The translations under genes were made by a program, and so were the position numbers. Below the pieces are notes generated by a model. That model searched no databases and was not told the DNA's origin. It saw nothing but the letters and a program-made list of their open reading frames with translations. A stretch of 64,000 nt of DNA, taken from assembly GCF_027409185.1 (NCBI RefSeq), contig NC_084462.1, positions 182,332,071 through 182,396,070 of the forward strand, in the 5' to 3' direction. Below, piece by piece: positions 38,220 through 59,299 of this stretch (position 1 is its first letter; every line of letters starts with the position of its first letter). Source of the stretch: Cynocephalus volans. Taxonomy: Eukaryota; Chordata; Mammalia; Dermoptera; Cynocephalidae.

Positions 38220-38395
38220 AGGCTCCCCGGCCCCTGAGCTGTGTGGCTTTGGGCAAGACCCTGCCCCTCTCTGAGCCTTGGGTTCCTCATCTACGAAATG
38301 GGGCAAATGACACCCCCAACTCAGTTCATGGGAAGCTGATCTGTGTCAGGCATTGGGCTGGGCATGCAGTAGGTGTTTACTAAGTGTGAGTTCTC
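38220..38395 (+). repeat. MIR SINE
   Basis: MIR wording: 'tgtgtggctttgggcaagac', 'gttcctcatctacgaaatgg' and 'gtaggtgtttactaagtg'. The stretch 36650-38219 holds no feature I can support. Confidence 0.75.
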
Positions 38396-39339
38396 ACCTA
38401 ATCAAGGCAAGGTCCGGCCTGTCCTTCTCCTACATCCTCCCCATGACAGAGAGCAGGCAGCAGGGCTGGGTGCATCTGGAATGTTCTCTTCATCCCGTTC
38501 CTGACTTGCTGGGTGCCAGGCGCTGAGGGGTCCAGGGAGAGAGGGGAGTGGGGGCTGGGAAGGACGGCTCCCTGCACTATGTGGGTCAGGTCTGAGTCTC
38601 TGAGTCGGGGAGAGTCTGTGAAACCCAGTGCCAGGGGAGGAAGATGACCTGTGGCCAGGGTGGGGCCGATAAGGCCACCATCAATCACCCGGGTCTACCT
38701 CTGCCTCAGCAGAGCCTCCTTCCAGCCACTCTGTCCTCTCTGGGAGCCTCGAGGAAGGTAGGCCACAGCTGGGCCCCAGACGCGCGGACACCTCACTGGG
38801 GACATGGGGTGGGGGCCCTGCCCATTGTGGTGTCATTCCATCCCAGGCAAACCGAGGCCTGGGGAGGGGCAGTTCCCGCTCCACATCACCCAAGGGCCAG
38901 GTGCTGGGTCCAGCCTGGGCTTTGTCCTGGCACCTGGGGTGGGGGCAGCCCTGGGAATGAGCTGGGGGCTCTGCCTCTGGTTGGTCCTGTGCCTACGGCA
39001 GGTCCAGCCCTTCTTTTCACCTCAATACCCTCGCCCAGCCATGGCCCAGTTAACACAATGGGGTGGACAGGAGACCCCAGCAGGAAGGGAAAGTTCCCTC
39101 CCACGCCCAGCTTAGCCGAAAGCAAACACGGCCAGGCTCACTCAGGCTAGACCGGGGGTGTGGGCAGAGCCTATTGGGTCCTGGGTTGTGCTGGCCCTGG
39201 AAAGGCAGGGGACACCTCTGCTCAGCACCCCCATGCCGTTGAAACCCCCTCCCCACTGTGGGGGAGAGGCCAGAGCGCACTGTGGTGGAGTGGGGGGTGG
39301 AGCGGGAGAGTTGCAATGGATGGGAAACAGTGCTGGGAA

Positions 39340-39420
39340 CCCCCCTAGTCCCCAGTTAAATATAGACCCAAGGCCCCTCCCGCCACCTCCCTTGTGGGCT
39401 GTACAGCCAAGATAAGTCGC
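39340..39420 (+). promoter_or_regulatory. EXOC3L4: Possible EXOC3L4 upstream promoter
   Basis: A TATA-like TTAAATATA at about 39355-39363 and a GATA-type site (AGATAAG) near 39410 lie 0.6-0.7 kb upstream of the first coding exon. That exon appears to start at a splice acceptor (CTCCCAG ending at 40007), so a non-coding first exon must lie upstream. This is the best candidate I see, but support is weak. Confidence 0.3.
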
Positions 39421-39870
39421 AGGGTGGCCTTGGCAAGTGCCCTCAGGCTCCACACCGCCTCCCTCCAGCTCTGCGACACCCAGGGAATGGGGTAGACCCC
39501 AGGGGGGTCCCTGTCCTCTCCTTTGAGAGGAAGAAGTCAGGCCTTTTGGGCCAAATGGGGGTAAGCCGAGGGCTCTGGAGGGCAGTAAAGGGGCTGGTGG
39601 GGGCAGAGGATGGAAGGGGGTGGATTTTAGGCCTTAGGAACTGAAGCCAGGGAAGTCCTGGATGTGGCTGTGGGGCCCTGCCTGCGGGTGTCGTGGGCTC
39701 CCCTCCCCTCCAATTCTGGCCTGGCAGGCTGAGTGAGGGGTAAGCACCTGGGGAGGCCGTTTTTGGGGCGGGCTCAGGGAAGGCTTCCTGGTGGAAGTAG
39801 CTGACTACATCTCAGCATCCAGCTGCAGCCTGGCACATAGAAGGCTCTGGCCAAGACAGCTGCCTGGTGA

Positions 39871-49280
<9,410 letters not shown>

Positions 49281-49613
49281 TGCTGCCTGGCCTGAGAGGG
49301 GCCATGCTCAGGTGTGGAGCTGTGGTAGGTGGAGGGTCAGCCACCCTCCCCCAGGCACTCAGCCAGGGCTGGGAGCCCAGGAAGTCACTCGCGGCCCCAC
49401 CCCCAACTCTGAAGCCCAGAGTTATGGGATTTTTATCTTCAGTCACACAGGGCTGGTTGGCCGGAGGAAGAGATGAGTAGGCCCTTAGGCATCTGTGGGG
49501 GAGTGTTGGGGACAGCAGTGGCTCCTTTCAGTACTGCCTACCAGGGAGGGCCTCCCTGCCTCACTGTCCAGCACCACCCCCAGTCTGAACGTGAACAGAG
49601 TATTTATTTTAAA

Positions 49614-49619
49614 AATAAA
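49614..49619 (+). terminator. EXOC3L4: EXOC3L4 polyadenylation signal
   Basis: AATAAA lies 334 bp after the EXOC3L4 stop codon (TAG 49278-49280), in an AT-rich patch ('tatttattttaaaaataaat'). It is the first such signal after the stop. Confidence 0.75.
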
Positions 49620-49639
49620 TGTGAATTAAAACGGTGCCT

Positions 49640-52600
49640 CCCTAAGGAGGGGCAGGGACAAGCTGGCTGGGAGGGGAGGCCTGGGCCCCATCAAGCCAAG
49701 GGCTGGGCTGGAAGGCTCCCTGGTGACTCCATTTGGTGGATGGCCCTTTCCTGCCCATTGTACTGATGGGAAGACTGAGGCAGTCCAGAGCTGGGAAGGC
49801 CCACGCCCGTGGCTGCAGAGCAAAACAGGCCATGACCATGGGACCCTGCATCCACTGGCCTCATGTGCCAAGTTGGCCTTGCCCAGCAGGGGTGAACGAT
49901 GCTCTGTCCCCTCCTAGGCTGGCCTGGGTCCTGGGGGGACAAGAGGAGACCAAAGCTTGTTCTGCGGTTTGGAGTATTTGGGTTAGATGGGAGGGACTTC
50001 CCAGCAGTGAAAGTTATTGGGTTACTGTAGGAGGAAGATCATCCATGGAGGGTGCATATAGGGGAGGGGGTGACCCTGCAGATCTCAGTGACGGAGGCAG
50101 GCTGCAAGGAGACTGCTCCAGTGTGCACCTGCATCCCCTTCTACTCTAACAGAGATCTGGTGCTGAAATTTGGCTGCAGCCTGAATGCGAGGCTGCTGGG
50201 AAACCCATTTGCATTGGCTTCCCAGGGAGGCTGAAAGCTGAGCTGGGATTTGCAGATAGGAGCCCCACCCCACCCCCATCCTACCCCTTCGCATCGGGCC
50301 TCCACTATCTCTCTGGGCCTGACCCTGACCCTGACCTTGGTGCGAGTGGGGGATAGGTAATTGCAGGTGGGCCAGGGTTCTAAGAACCCGATGAGGTTAT
50401 GTCTCCTGAGGACAGGGCAAGGGTCCTGAAGGGCTGTGGTGCCAGGGAAATGGGGGACAGTTCTCTCCCAGGTCTGGGTCCACCTCTCTGCACTGTGGAC
50501 CATCAGGGGGCAGTGCCTGGGCTGATCTGCCCCACTCCTGACACCAGAGCTGGAGCACAGGGTCAGGTGTGAGTCTTGCTGGGGCCCTGGGGCAAGTGGG
50601 TTGGGTGCCTGGGGATTGTTCATCTCCTCCAGGAGCAGGTGCCGAGGCAGTGCACCCCACAATGGGTGTGCAGGCTGTAGGCCAGGGAATATCCAGTTCT
50701 CCCTGGGCAGGGCAGGAATGAGGAAGTGGAGAGGTTGGGGTTCCCAGGCTCCAGGGCTGGGGTGGGGGCAGGGTGTGTGTGTGTGCTGATGCTGACAAGC
50801 AGTCCTTGTGCTGATGGGGAAACTGAGGTCAGCAGAGGATGGAGGTCGGCACTGCCTCTCACCAGGCCCTGGAGTGGGTGGCCTGGGATCCTCACAGCCA
50901 AGGGCTTGGGGTGTGTCCGAGGGGCACCTCTTTCTAGGGGAGGGATGCAAGGGAGGAGCAGGTGATTGACAGGCCAGACCCCCCCCCCACCCCACGCTTG
51001 ACCCCTCATATAACCCGTGGCCATCAGCGTTCTGGGTGGGAGTTGCAGTCACTGGGTGGGGAAGGCCCCCAGGGAGAGGCTGGGAAGAGGCACCCCTGGC
51101 TGAGCTGTCTTGGCCTGATGAAAGCTTCGCATTGCAGTGGGAGGGATTTAGGTTTAGACCCAGGACCATCCTCCTGAGGTTTTTAGGCCCAGAGACAGGA
51201 AGTCAGGGTTTTCCTGACAGGAACTGTGTGCACATGTGTGCTTGCACCTCTGTGCAAGGAGGGTAAGCATGCATCCATGTGTGCACGTTCCTGTGAGCCC
51301 AGCAGCAGCTGGAGGCTGGGGTTGGCTTCCCAAGGCCACATCAGGGTGAGTGGGAGGCCGGACAGCAGCTCCCGTGGGAGTGCAGTCAGGGAGGCTGGGG
51401 ACAGAGGGCAAGCTCAGACTGGGGGACCTGCGGTTGGTTCAGGCCAAGGGCTCTGGCCACTGGCCCATCTGCTCTAGGGGGAGTGGGGGCTGTGCTTACC
51501 CGTCCCACCCCCACTGCCCGCCATGTCCCATGAAGCCTTGCAAAGAGCCTAGAGTGTTCCTTGGCCATCCTGTTGTCCAGGCCAAGCATGGGAAGAGGGA
51601 GTCTGACTCTCAGAGAGCTGCTCCTTGACTTCTTGGCCAGGCTCTCTGGCTGATAAGGAAGTGTGTGTGTGCTTGTGTGCGCGCGTGTGTGTGTTCATGG
51701 GACGTGCCTGTCAGTGCCCCCCAGCCCTTTCATGGAGCCGGATGGCCTGGGACCATCCTATTTGCTTCTCTAGCTGGGATCCCAGGCCCTGCCAGCTGTT
51801 CCTGTCGCCATCCTCTGCTGGGCCACCTCTTCCCCACTGCGGGCTCACTACTTCTCTCTCTTCAGGGCTCTTTCGTGTGCTAGGGCTTGCCTCTGGCTCT
51901 GTCCCTGAGCCTGGGGTCCTTGAGACAGGGCCTGCTCTGAGAATTTCCTGGAGATCCAGTTTTAGGCCCATCTGGAGGAGCAGTGAGAAGGTACAGAGGC
52001 CCCACATGCCCAAGGAGGGGGTTCAGGTCTGTGGAGATGATGAACTCTGTGTGTGTGTGTGTGTGTGTGTGTGCACATGCGTGTGCACATGTGTACACCT
52101 GCTGGTGCAAGAATAGTGTATGTGGTGGAAGGAGGGGACTTGAGTGTCCATCCCAGCTCAGGCTGGAGCCTAGTGGCCCTCTGTGTCTATCCCTCCCTCC
52201 TGGTCCCTGGTGCTTGGGCCCAGCCCCTGCTTAAGTGTGTCATGCTGGAAAAGCCCGTAAGGCTAGGCCTTGCAGGACTGTGTTCAGGTCTCAGTTCTGC
52301 CCTCCTTTAGCTGGTGATCTGGGGGTGCCTTTCATCTCTGAGACACAGTCTCCTTGTTTGTAACATGGTGGGAGTGCCTACTAGGGAGGGAGCTCAGGGG
52401 TAAATGAGACTGTCTGCAGAGGTCCTGGCACAGAGGGCATGCTGCAAGCGGTGGTCAGTGTGTCACTTCCATGCCTGCACAGCCTCTCCCTCTTACTTCC
52501 TCACCTGGTGACCCCAGCCCCTTCCTTCCTGGCCCCAGTCCCTAGCAGGCCCCTGTACAGGCAGGCAGCACCCTCAGTGGCTGGGAGGTGGCTCCTAAAG

Positions 52601-53650
52601 AGCCCCTCACCACTGCCAAGTTGGGGAGAGGAGGCTGCAGGGGTACCAAGGCCACCCTCTGTCCCCAGTGTCCCTTCCTCTGCTACCACAGTGAAACCCC
52701 TTTGGGAGCTGCAGCAGGCCAGGGGGCCACTAGCCTTCCAGGGTCTCTTCCATCATCAGTCCTGGGCAAGGGACAGGGGCTGGGAGCCCTGGAGACTGTG
52801 TGGAAGGCTGGGCAGTGGGTCTGTGCCAGCCACTGTGATAAGACGAGGCTGCTGCTGTGGAGGGGAGACTCCACAGAGCCCCAGGTCTCAGGGATCAGAT
52901 CCTGCTGGGTTCAGGCCCTGCTTTGTAGGGGGGGTTGTGCTGGGAACCAGGAACCCTGGTGGGTGAGGGCTGCCAGGGTCCCAGCCCGGCCACCTGGGTT
53001 CCTTGCTCTTGTGAAACACCTGGCGGGAACTGACGCTTGGACAAGTCACACCCACCCCTTGGTCCATCCTCTCCTGGGACCCATGGGGCCTGGACCAGTC
53101 ATTGCAAAAGCCCTTCCTCCTTCTAGGGACACCTGCACTTCTGTCGGTCTGCACCTACACCCACCCACCTATTAGCAGTTTTTAAAATTTATGTGTTAAA
53201 TGTTTTCATTTTTAACTTTAGTAATGTTTTCGATAGTAATACATTCACACAGGGTCAAAATAAAAAAGGTACAAAAAAGATGTAAGGTAAAATGTCCCCT
53301 TCTTATCCCTATACCCCCTGCTCCATTCTCCAGAAGGAACCAAGATTCCTTGCAAGACACTTGAGTTTGTAACAAGTGATGTGTATCCAAGGAACATACA
53401 TGAATAGTGACATTTTGGTCATTGGTGAAGAACCTGTTTTTGCTGGAGGTGGTTGGGTTTGGGGGATGGGACAGTCCTTGATCCCCACAAAATCAAATGG
53501 TGGAGAGCCTGAGGCTATAGTTGCATAGAATCCCCAAATAATGGAATCTTAGGATCTTGGGAAAGATACGTGCCATGAGAAGTCCTGCTGTGCCTGGGGT
53601 GCCCGCCGCGCGCCGGGCTCTGCTTAGTGATTTACAGTGTTCCTGCTTCC
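49640..53650. other. Intergenic stretch between EXOC3L4 and TNFAIP2, left part
   Basis: No gene is recognised. There are short TG repeats at about 51660-51692 and 52049-52075. 53170-53390 is AT-rich and reads like an L1-type fragment. The 342-codon minus-strand frame at 50141-51169 has Pro/Ser-rich, low-information content and no domain. Confidence 0.5.
52049..52100. repeat. (TG)n microsatellite
   Basis: A TG run of about 24 bp continues as mixed TGCACATG and TGTGCACA alternations. Confidence 0.85.
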
Positions 53651-53664
53651 CGTGGATTCTGGAC

Positions 53665-53885
53665 AGCGGTTAAGAACCAGCCTCTGGATTCAGACACCTC
53701 TGGGCTGGAATCCCAGCTCTGCGCCTTCCTCGCTGTGTGACCTTGGAAGAGTTACTCCATTTCTCTGGGCTCTGTCTCCCTGTGTGTAAAATTGGGAGCA
53801 TTATAGGAGAAAGTGCAAATGTGCAGCTGAAGGAGGGCCTGGCATTTGGTGATGTTCCCCTGTGCGGAGCAGTTTTTGCTACTTA
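53665..53885 (+). repeat. MIR SINE
   Basis: MIR core and surroundings: 'acagcggttaagaaccagcc', 'gctgtgtgaccttggaagag' and 'tgtaaaattgggagcatta'. Confidence 0.78.
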
Positions 53886-54737
53886 TATGCTCTGTCTCCT
53901 TTAAGCCATCCCTGCCAACCCTCTGAGCATGAGTCAGCTCCATTCCCAGGGGGTGAAGCAATGTGTCAAAAGACACAGACGTGAGTGATGGAGCTCCCCA
54001 GGCCCAGGTGGTCCTCACGCCCAAGTCCCCACCATTCTGCCTGCCTTCCCCAAAGTCTGGAAGCTCAGAGCTCCTAGATATCAGGCAAGGAGGGGGCTCC
54101 CAGCACCCAGGCTCCAGGAAGTGGCAGGCCCTGTGGCGGTTTGGGGCAGGTTCCCTTCCATCCCCGCCCCCACCTAGCCCCATGAAGTGCTGGGATTCCC
54201 AGCGCCTGCCACGTGACCAGCCTCTGTCACTGGGAGGAACCCTAAGTGAACCAAGGCTCAGCAGTTGTTTTTCTGGAAATCACACCAGTTCTCAGAAGGG
54301 CCATGTGCTGTTGGGTCTCCCAGGCGGCACCAGGCCCAAAGGGATGAGAGCCGAACGTGGGCGTCTTGTGTCACTACTGGAGAGCCCTTGTGAAAGGCTG
54401 GGCTCTTTAGGAGAGAGAGTTGAGCTTTGGGAGGAAGGTGGTCACTTAAAGCTGGTATGGAGAGCCCCAGTGCCCATGAATTGTACCAAGGCCAGCTCCT
54501 CCAGGAAGCCCTCCTGCACTGCATTCTTTGGAAGGCTACTGGGGTTGGGGTCCTGCTGCCCCGTGGCTCTGCTTTCTGCCATGTGGTCCCATCTCCGTGA
54601 AGGAGGTGGGCGAGGCTCACTGAGCACCTGCAGAAGCCATCTCTGCCCAGGCCTGAGTGTCCCCACCTGCCAAACACAAAAAAGAGTCCTTGGCCTGGCT
54701 TTCTCCTAGGAGGAAGGGGAGGCACTATTAACAAATG

Positions 54738-55152
54738 CAGGAGCACTCTCTTACCTGCGAGGGATATATTCCAAGACCCCCAGTGGATGTCTGAAACCGC
54801 GGATAGTAGTGAACCCTGTGTACACTGTGTTTTTTCAGTCTGATAACCAAGAGAGCTACTAAATGACAACTGGGTGAGTAGCATGTACAGTGTGGATACA
54901 CTGGACAAAGGGGTGATTCACATCCCAGGAAAGATGGGGTGGGATGTAGCCGGACGGTGTGAGATTTCATCACGTTACTCAGAACGGTGCACGATTTAAA
55001 ATATATGATTTGTTCATTTCTGGAATTTTTTATTTAATATTTTCAGGGTCTAGGGTTCGATCCCTGTATTGGCCAGCTGCCAAAAAGAAAAAAAAAGATT
55101 TTTTTTTTCCAGACTTCAGTTGACCGTGTGAAACCTAGGGTAAGGGGGGATG
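54738..55152. mobile_element. Tigger/MER2-like DNA transposon with nested CYN fragment
   Basis: The left part has 'gagggatatattccaagacc' and 'tggatgtctgaaaccgcgga'. The right end, 'gtgaaacctagggtaagggg', mirrors the left terminus, as in pogo-type elements. At about 55046-55096 a short SINE tail unit ('gggttcgatccctgtattgg', 'ccagctgcc' plus A-run) is inserted. Confidence 0.6.
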
Positions 55153-55182
55153 TCACATGAAAGCTTTATGTGCAGCTGCAAT

Positions 55183-55773
55183 TGTAATTCAAAGTGAGTT
55201 CGATCCACGAGCAATAAGACACTCTCTCCTGATGTTATATCAGAATAAGGAAAAATTTATTAACAAATGACAGAATAAGACAACAAAATTAAGCATATAG
55301 AATGAAAGGATAAGAGTATAAAGCTGCATCACCAAGCCGGGTAGGAAACACTCTCCAAATGAATCTGTCAGCGGGAGAGTCTTGGAGCAGCTGTTTGGGT
55401 CCGACTGGGAAGATCCCAGGTAGTGTCCACCCCACGGGTGAGACTCCAAAGTTCTTCACCTTTGGTGATTTTTAAAGCAGGTGGTAACAAAAGTGGCAAC
55501 ATTCCAAATGCACTTGTGTGACTGAGTGAAAGTTTATCCTCCAGGAACCAGCCAAGCACCTTAAAAGCATAACCTGTTGACCAAAATAATTGATACATGT
55601 GCTTAGCTTATCTGGAGACAGCTCAACTCGAGAACTCCAGCCGTTCTTCCCTTCATGCCAAGCATGACATTCCTGGTGGCACCTACTACCATCCCCCTAG
55701 GGTGGGCCGGCCCCAAGGACTCTGCTCCTCGTATGCCAGTCACCTAAAAGGTTGTTAATAATTAGTCACTGCA
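55183..55773 (-). mobile_element. Probable solo LTR of an endogenous retrovirus, antisense
   Basis: On the minus strand the 591 bp segment begins TGCAGTGACTAA and ends TTACA (a TG...CA frame). It contains AATAAA (rc of TTTATT near 55256-55261) about 75 bp before its 3' end, after a TATA-like 'ctttatactc'. That is the order of an LTR. The 5-mer GCAAT is present on both sides, at 55178-55182 and 55775-55779, one base off a perfect duplication. The family is not recognised and no internal region follows, so it would be a solo LTR. Confidence 0.5.
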
Positions 55774-57055
55774 GGCAATAGGTGAAGATCTCTATGAAGA
55801 CCTCCACTTTATTTCTCTTACAGGGGACTACTGTAAACAGTTTGCCACGGAGGTCTGGTGAGTGTGTTCAGGGCCCCCCTCCTTTGCAGGAGGGGATGCC
55901 CTATGAGGGGGTGGCTCCTGGTCAGCTGTTCTGGCCATCCCATGGTCCTGGGGAAGCAGCCTCCAGCCAAAGCCTCGTGCAGCTGCAAATGACCCGAAGC
56001 AGCCACTTCCCTCTCGGGAAGTGCAGCACGGACTCCAGCCTGAAGGTCTCAACTTTTGTGTCCACTTATTTCTCTGAGACTCGGTTTCCTCAACTGTCAA
56101 CAGGGGATACAATGGCTCTGTCCAGTGCAGTCAGTGAATGGGGCATCCCCAGGAAACAAGGGGCCGTAGGAAGGGTTCCAGATCTGATGATGGCCTGCAA
56201 AGTGGAAGGAGAGCAAGGTGGGTGCAGTGTCCTCAGAGCCAGGGTTAGGGCACTTCAGGGCAGTGGGAAGTGCAAGTCATTCTGCAGGGGGAAGTGGGCC
56301 CAGGCTGGTGGGGGAGGGCAGGGGACAGCCTGGAATGCCCTGGTCTTCCCCTCCTGGGGAGCCCACCCCACAGTCAGCACCACCCTTGTGACCGAGGCTA
56401 TGGGCCAAGCCTTCTGGCCAGGCCTCCTGCTGCAGCCACGCCCGGCCACCCACAGCTTCTGCACCCCCCGCCCCCTGCCCCAGTCCTTGCACCTGCTGAG
56501 CCCTGCTCTGGATGCTATCCCTTCTGCCTTCAACTTCCCCTTCCACAAAGCTTCCCTCCAGCTACCTTCTCAGGCAGCTCTGAGAATGAATAGAGGTTAT
56601 TACACACCGCCCTGTATTATTCTCCAGCTGGAGAGGCTGCTGGGGCTGGGTCGGCTCCTCCTGCTGTCCCATGGGGGAGGGGGATGGGGGTGGAAGTTTA
56701 ATTAATTGATTGAACAAGGTAATGAAAATGATTGGGAAATTTTTTTTTTTTTTCAAATACGAAAAAGGAGTGGAAGACAGTACCTCTCACTTCTGCATCT
56801 AAACTCTCTGGCCTGGAAGTCCTTCCTCGATGTCTGACTTAAATACATCAGGCTGCATTCCAGATGCTGAGCAACACTGGCGGAGAAGCCGTATACACAG
56901 TGGTCACTGAAGGGGCTTCCAGCTCCATCACGGACTGGCACCTATCTGTGCCTCAGTTTCCTCATCTGTGCAGTACCCACTTCATTAGGTTTTCTGATGA
57001 AATCCAAGGCACGCAAAACACTTAGGATAGAGTCTGGCACCTGTGCAGGTCGACG

Positions 57056-57586
57056 AAAGTCAGCTGTCTATCCAAAAGAAAGCAGGACCCTGACAGATAT
57101 TTGCAAACTGTGCTTATAGCAGCACTGCTCTTGGTAGCCAAAAAGGAGCAGCAATGCGAGTGTCCACCGAGGGATGAATGGATAAACAAAGGTGGTGTGT
57201 GCATACAATGGAATGTTATTCAGCCTTAAAAAGGAATAAAATTCAGACACTCTACAGCGTGTATGAACCTTGAAGACATTATATTGAGTGAAATAAGGCA
57301 GTCACAAAAGGACACACACTCCACTTACATGAGTGGTCAAAACCAGAGGCAGAACGAAACTGGTGGTTGCCAGGGATGGGGGTAGAGGAGGAATGGGGAC
57401 TTGTTGTATATAATGGGTACAGAGTTTCAGTTCTGCAGGGTGAAAAGAGCTCTGGAGATGGACAGTGGCGATGGTTGCACGAGATGAATATGAACGCACT
57501 TAATGCCACTGAACTGTCCACTTAAAGTGGTAAATTTTGTTATGTGTATCTTACCACAGTTTAGCAAAAACAAAAAGTCAGCTGTC
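57056..57586 (+). repeat. 5'-truncated L1 3' end inserted in a MIR
   Basis: L1 3' text: 'atggaatgttattcagcctt', 'gaagacattatattgagtga' and 'gtggttgccagggatggggg'. A perfect 13 bp target-site duplication, AAAGTCAGCTGTC, marks both ends (57056-57068 and 57574-57586). The sequence just left (56940-57055, 'tgcctcagtttcctcatctg') is a MIR, into which the L1 inserted. Confidence 0.85.
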
Positions 57587-58652
57587 ATTGCTGGAGCAGA
57601 GAGAAGGGAGGGGCAGTTTCACGTATCCCAGGCCGCTGAGGCTCCAGGTTGCATGCAAGGAGCTGACCAGGGCTCCTGGCTGGGTGCTGGCATGCTTGGG
57701 TTCTGGGCTGCACTGAGGGGTCATTGCCGGTCTGCTCCTGCCTGCTGCCCTCCCTGCCAGGTGGAGCCAGCGCGCTGCCCCAGGCCTGACCCCTGGGAGG
57801 TGGGGCATGGACAGCAGCTGGTGGTAAACATGCGCAGCCAGCATCTGCTGCTCATTTCCTGCGGTGGCCTCTGCCTCTCTCTGGAAGTGCCCGGCCTCTT
57901 GGAGACTGTTTCCCTATCAACAGAGAGTAGGAATAGCACCTGCCTTGCAGACCCCACTGGCTGTCATCCTTTGGCCCTCTATGCAGCTCCATTTTCCGAA
58001 GGTTTTCCTTGTGGGGGACTTCATATCTGTGACCATTGACCTTCATGCCTGACAAGTGGAAGGTGGCATCTGCTTTTCCCAGTCCCTCTGGGCGGGCTGT
58101 TGTGGGCAGCTAGGGATGAGGCTGGAGGCCCCGCACCTGCCCTGCAAAGCCCATGCTAACCGGGGCTGTGAGTGGACGGTGGGATCTAGTGGGCCTGACA
58201 TCTCCCCTCCCCGCTGCCCCAGAGAGTTACACATTTCCCAATCTGCTTGGGGTGAGGTGGGGAGGCTGGATGGAGCAGAGTCTGGCAGGAGAGCCATGTG
58301 GAGTTGCACAACGTGGCCGCCGGGCAGTGGTGCAGGCAGTGGGCCAGGACTCCTTGGTTTTCATCCTCATCGCCCCGACTGGATGAACGTGGGTGGGACC
58401 TGGCCTTTGTTTCCCATCTGTGCAGTGCGGAGCAGATGGAATGATCCTCCAAGCCTGGGGTCCGTGGCTCGGTTGGCTCATCTGAAAAATGTCATGCGGG
58501 GGTGGGGAGGTGGCCCTCGAGGAGAGAATGGGTGGTGTCTGCTGTCTTAACACCACCTCCCGGCAGCATCCTGTGTCCCGCTCCCTGCAAGCCCCCAGAG
58601 GACAAGATGAATGACAGTCCAAGCCCAAACCTGGCACTTGGCCGCCACTGCG

Positions 58653-58670
58653 AAGAGGAAGAGGAAGTTC
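58653..58670 (+). promoter_or_regulatory. ETS/PU.1-like motif pair
   Basis: AAGAGGAAGAGGAAGTTC has two overlapping GAGGAA cores, the type bound by PU.1 and other ETS factors. It lies about 1.1 kb upstream of the TNFAIP2 first exon. Confidence 0.4.
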
Positions 58671-58854
58671 TCAGTCCCAAGGGATAACCCCAGAACACCC
58701 CCCTCCCCCTCCCGCCCACTCAGCCACCCCTCCCAGCCCTCAAAGATCTGTGCCCAGGGAGGGGGGTGGGCAGGGGGAGGGGAAACAAGGGCCAAACAAA
58801 AGCCGGGAGGAGCAGAGGCTCCATTAAGAAGTAAAGGGAAGCTGCTGCCCAGCC

Positions 58855-58864
58855 GGGAAATTCC
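58855..58864. promoter_or_regulatory. TNFAIP2: NF-kB site upstream of TNFAIP2
   Basis: GGGAAATTCC fits the kB consensus GGGRNWYYCC completely. It lies about 0.9 kb upstream of the donor of the TNFAIP2 non-coding exon. TNFAIP2 was named for its induction by TNF, so a kB site here fits. A weaker GGAATTCC half-palindrome is at 58893-58900. Confidence 0.6.
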
Positions 58865-59299
58865 TGAATGACATGATCCTTTCCAGAGGGCAGGAATTCC
58901 TAGGATGTACGATAGGGAAGGAGTGAGCTGCCCATGGGTCCCTTTCACCCCACCCACCCATCCTCCCCTCCTGCCCAGCCCCCACATTCCCCAAGGCAGA
59001 CCCTGAGAAACAGGGTTTAGATGGGGAAACTGAGGCCGGAAAGGCTTGTGACCATGCTGAGGGGGGCAAGGCTGGGCTCAGTGATGATCAAGCCTGAGCC
59101 CCCGGGGGTCTGGTCCTTGCACCCCTCCCCCTGCCCAGTCTCAGAGCAGGCAGGTTCCTCAGTGGGAGTCCTGCAGGACTGGGTGCTGTCTCAGACTGCC
59201 ATTCACTGCCCGTGTGACCTCGGTGAGTCACTTTAGCTTTCTGAGCAGTTCTGATGCAAGGCACCCAGCTGGGGCCCTGTGCCCAGCGGTGCTCTGTCA

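Noticed and set aside
50141-51169. 342-codon minus-strand frame between EXOC3L4 and TNFAIP2
   Set aside because: Pro/Ser/His-rich with no domain, promoter or splice support. Low stop density explains it.
51660-52110. TG repeats as a regulatory element of TNFAIP2
   Set aside because: They are ordinary microsatellites about 8 kb from the promoter with nothing else to support a role.
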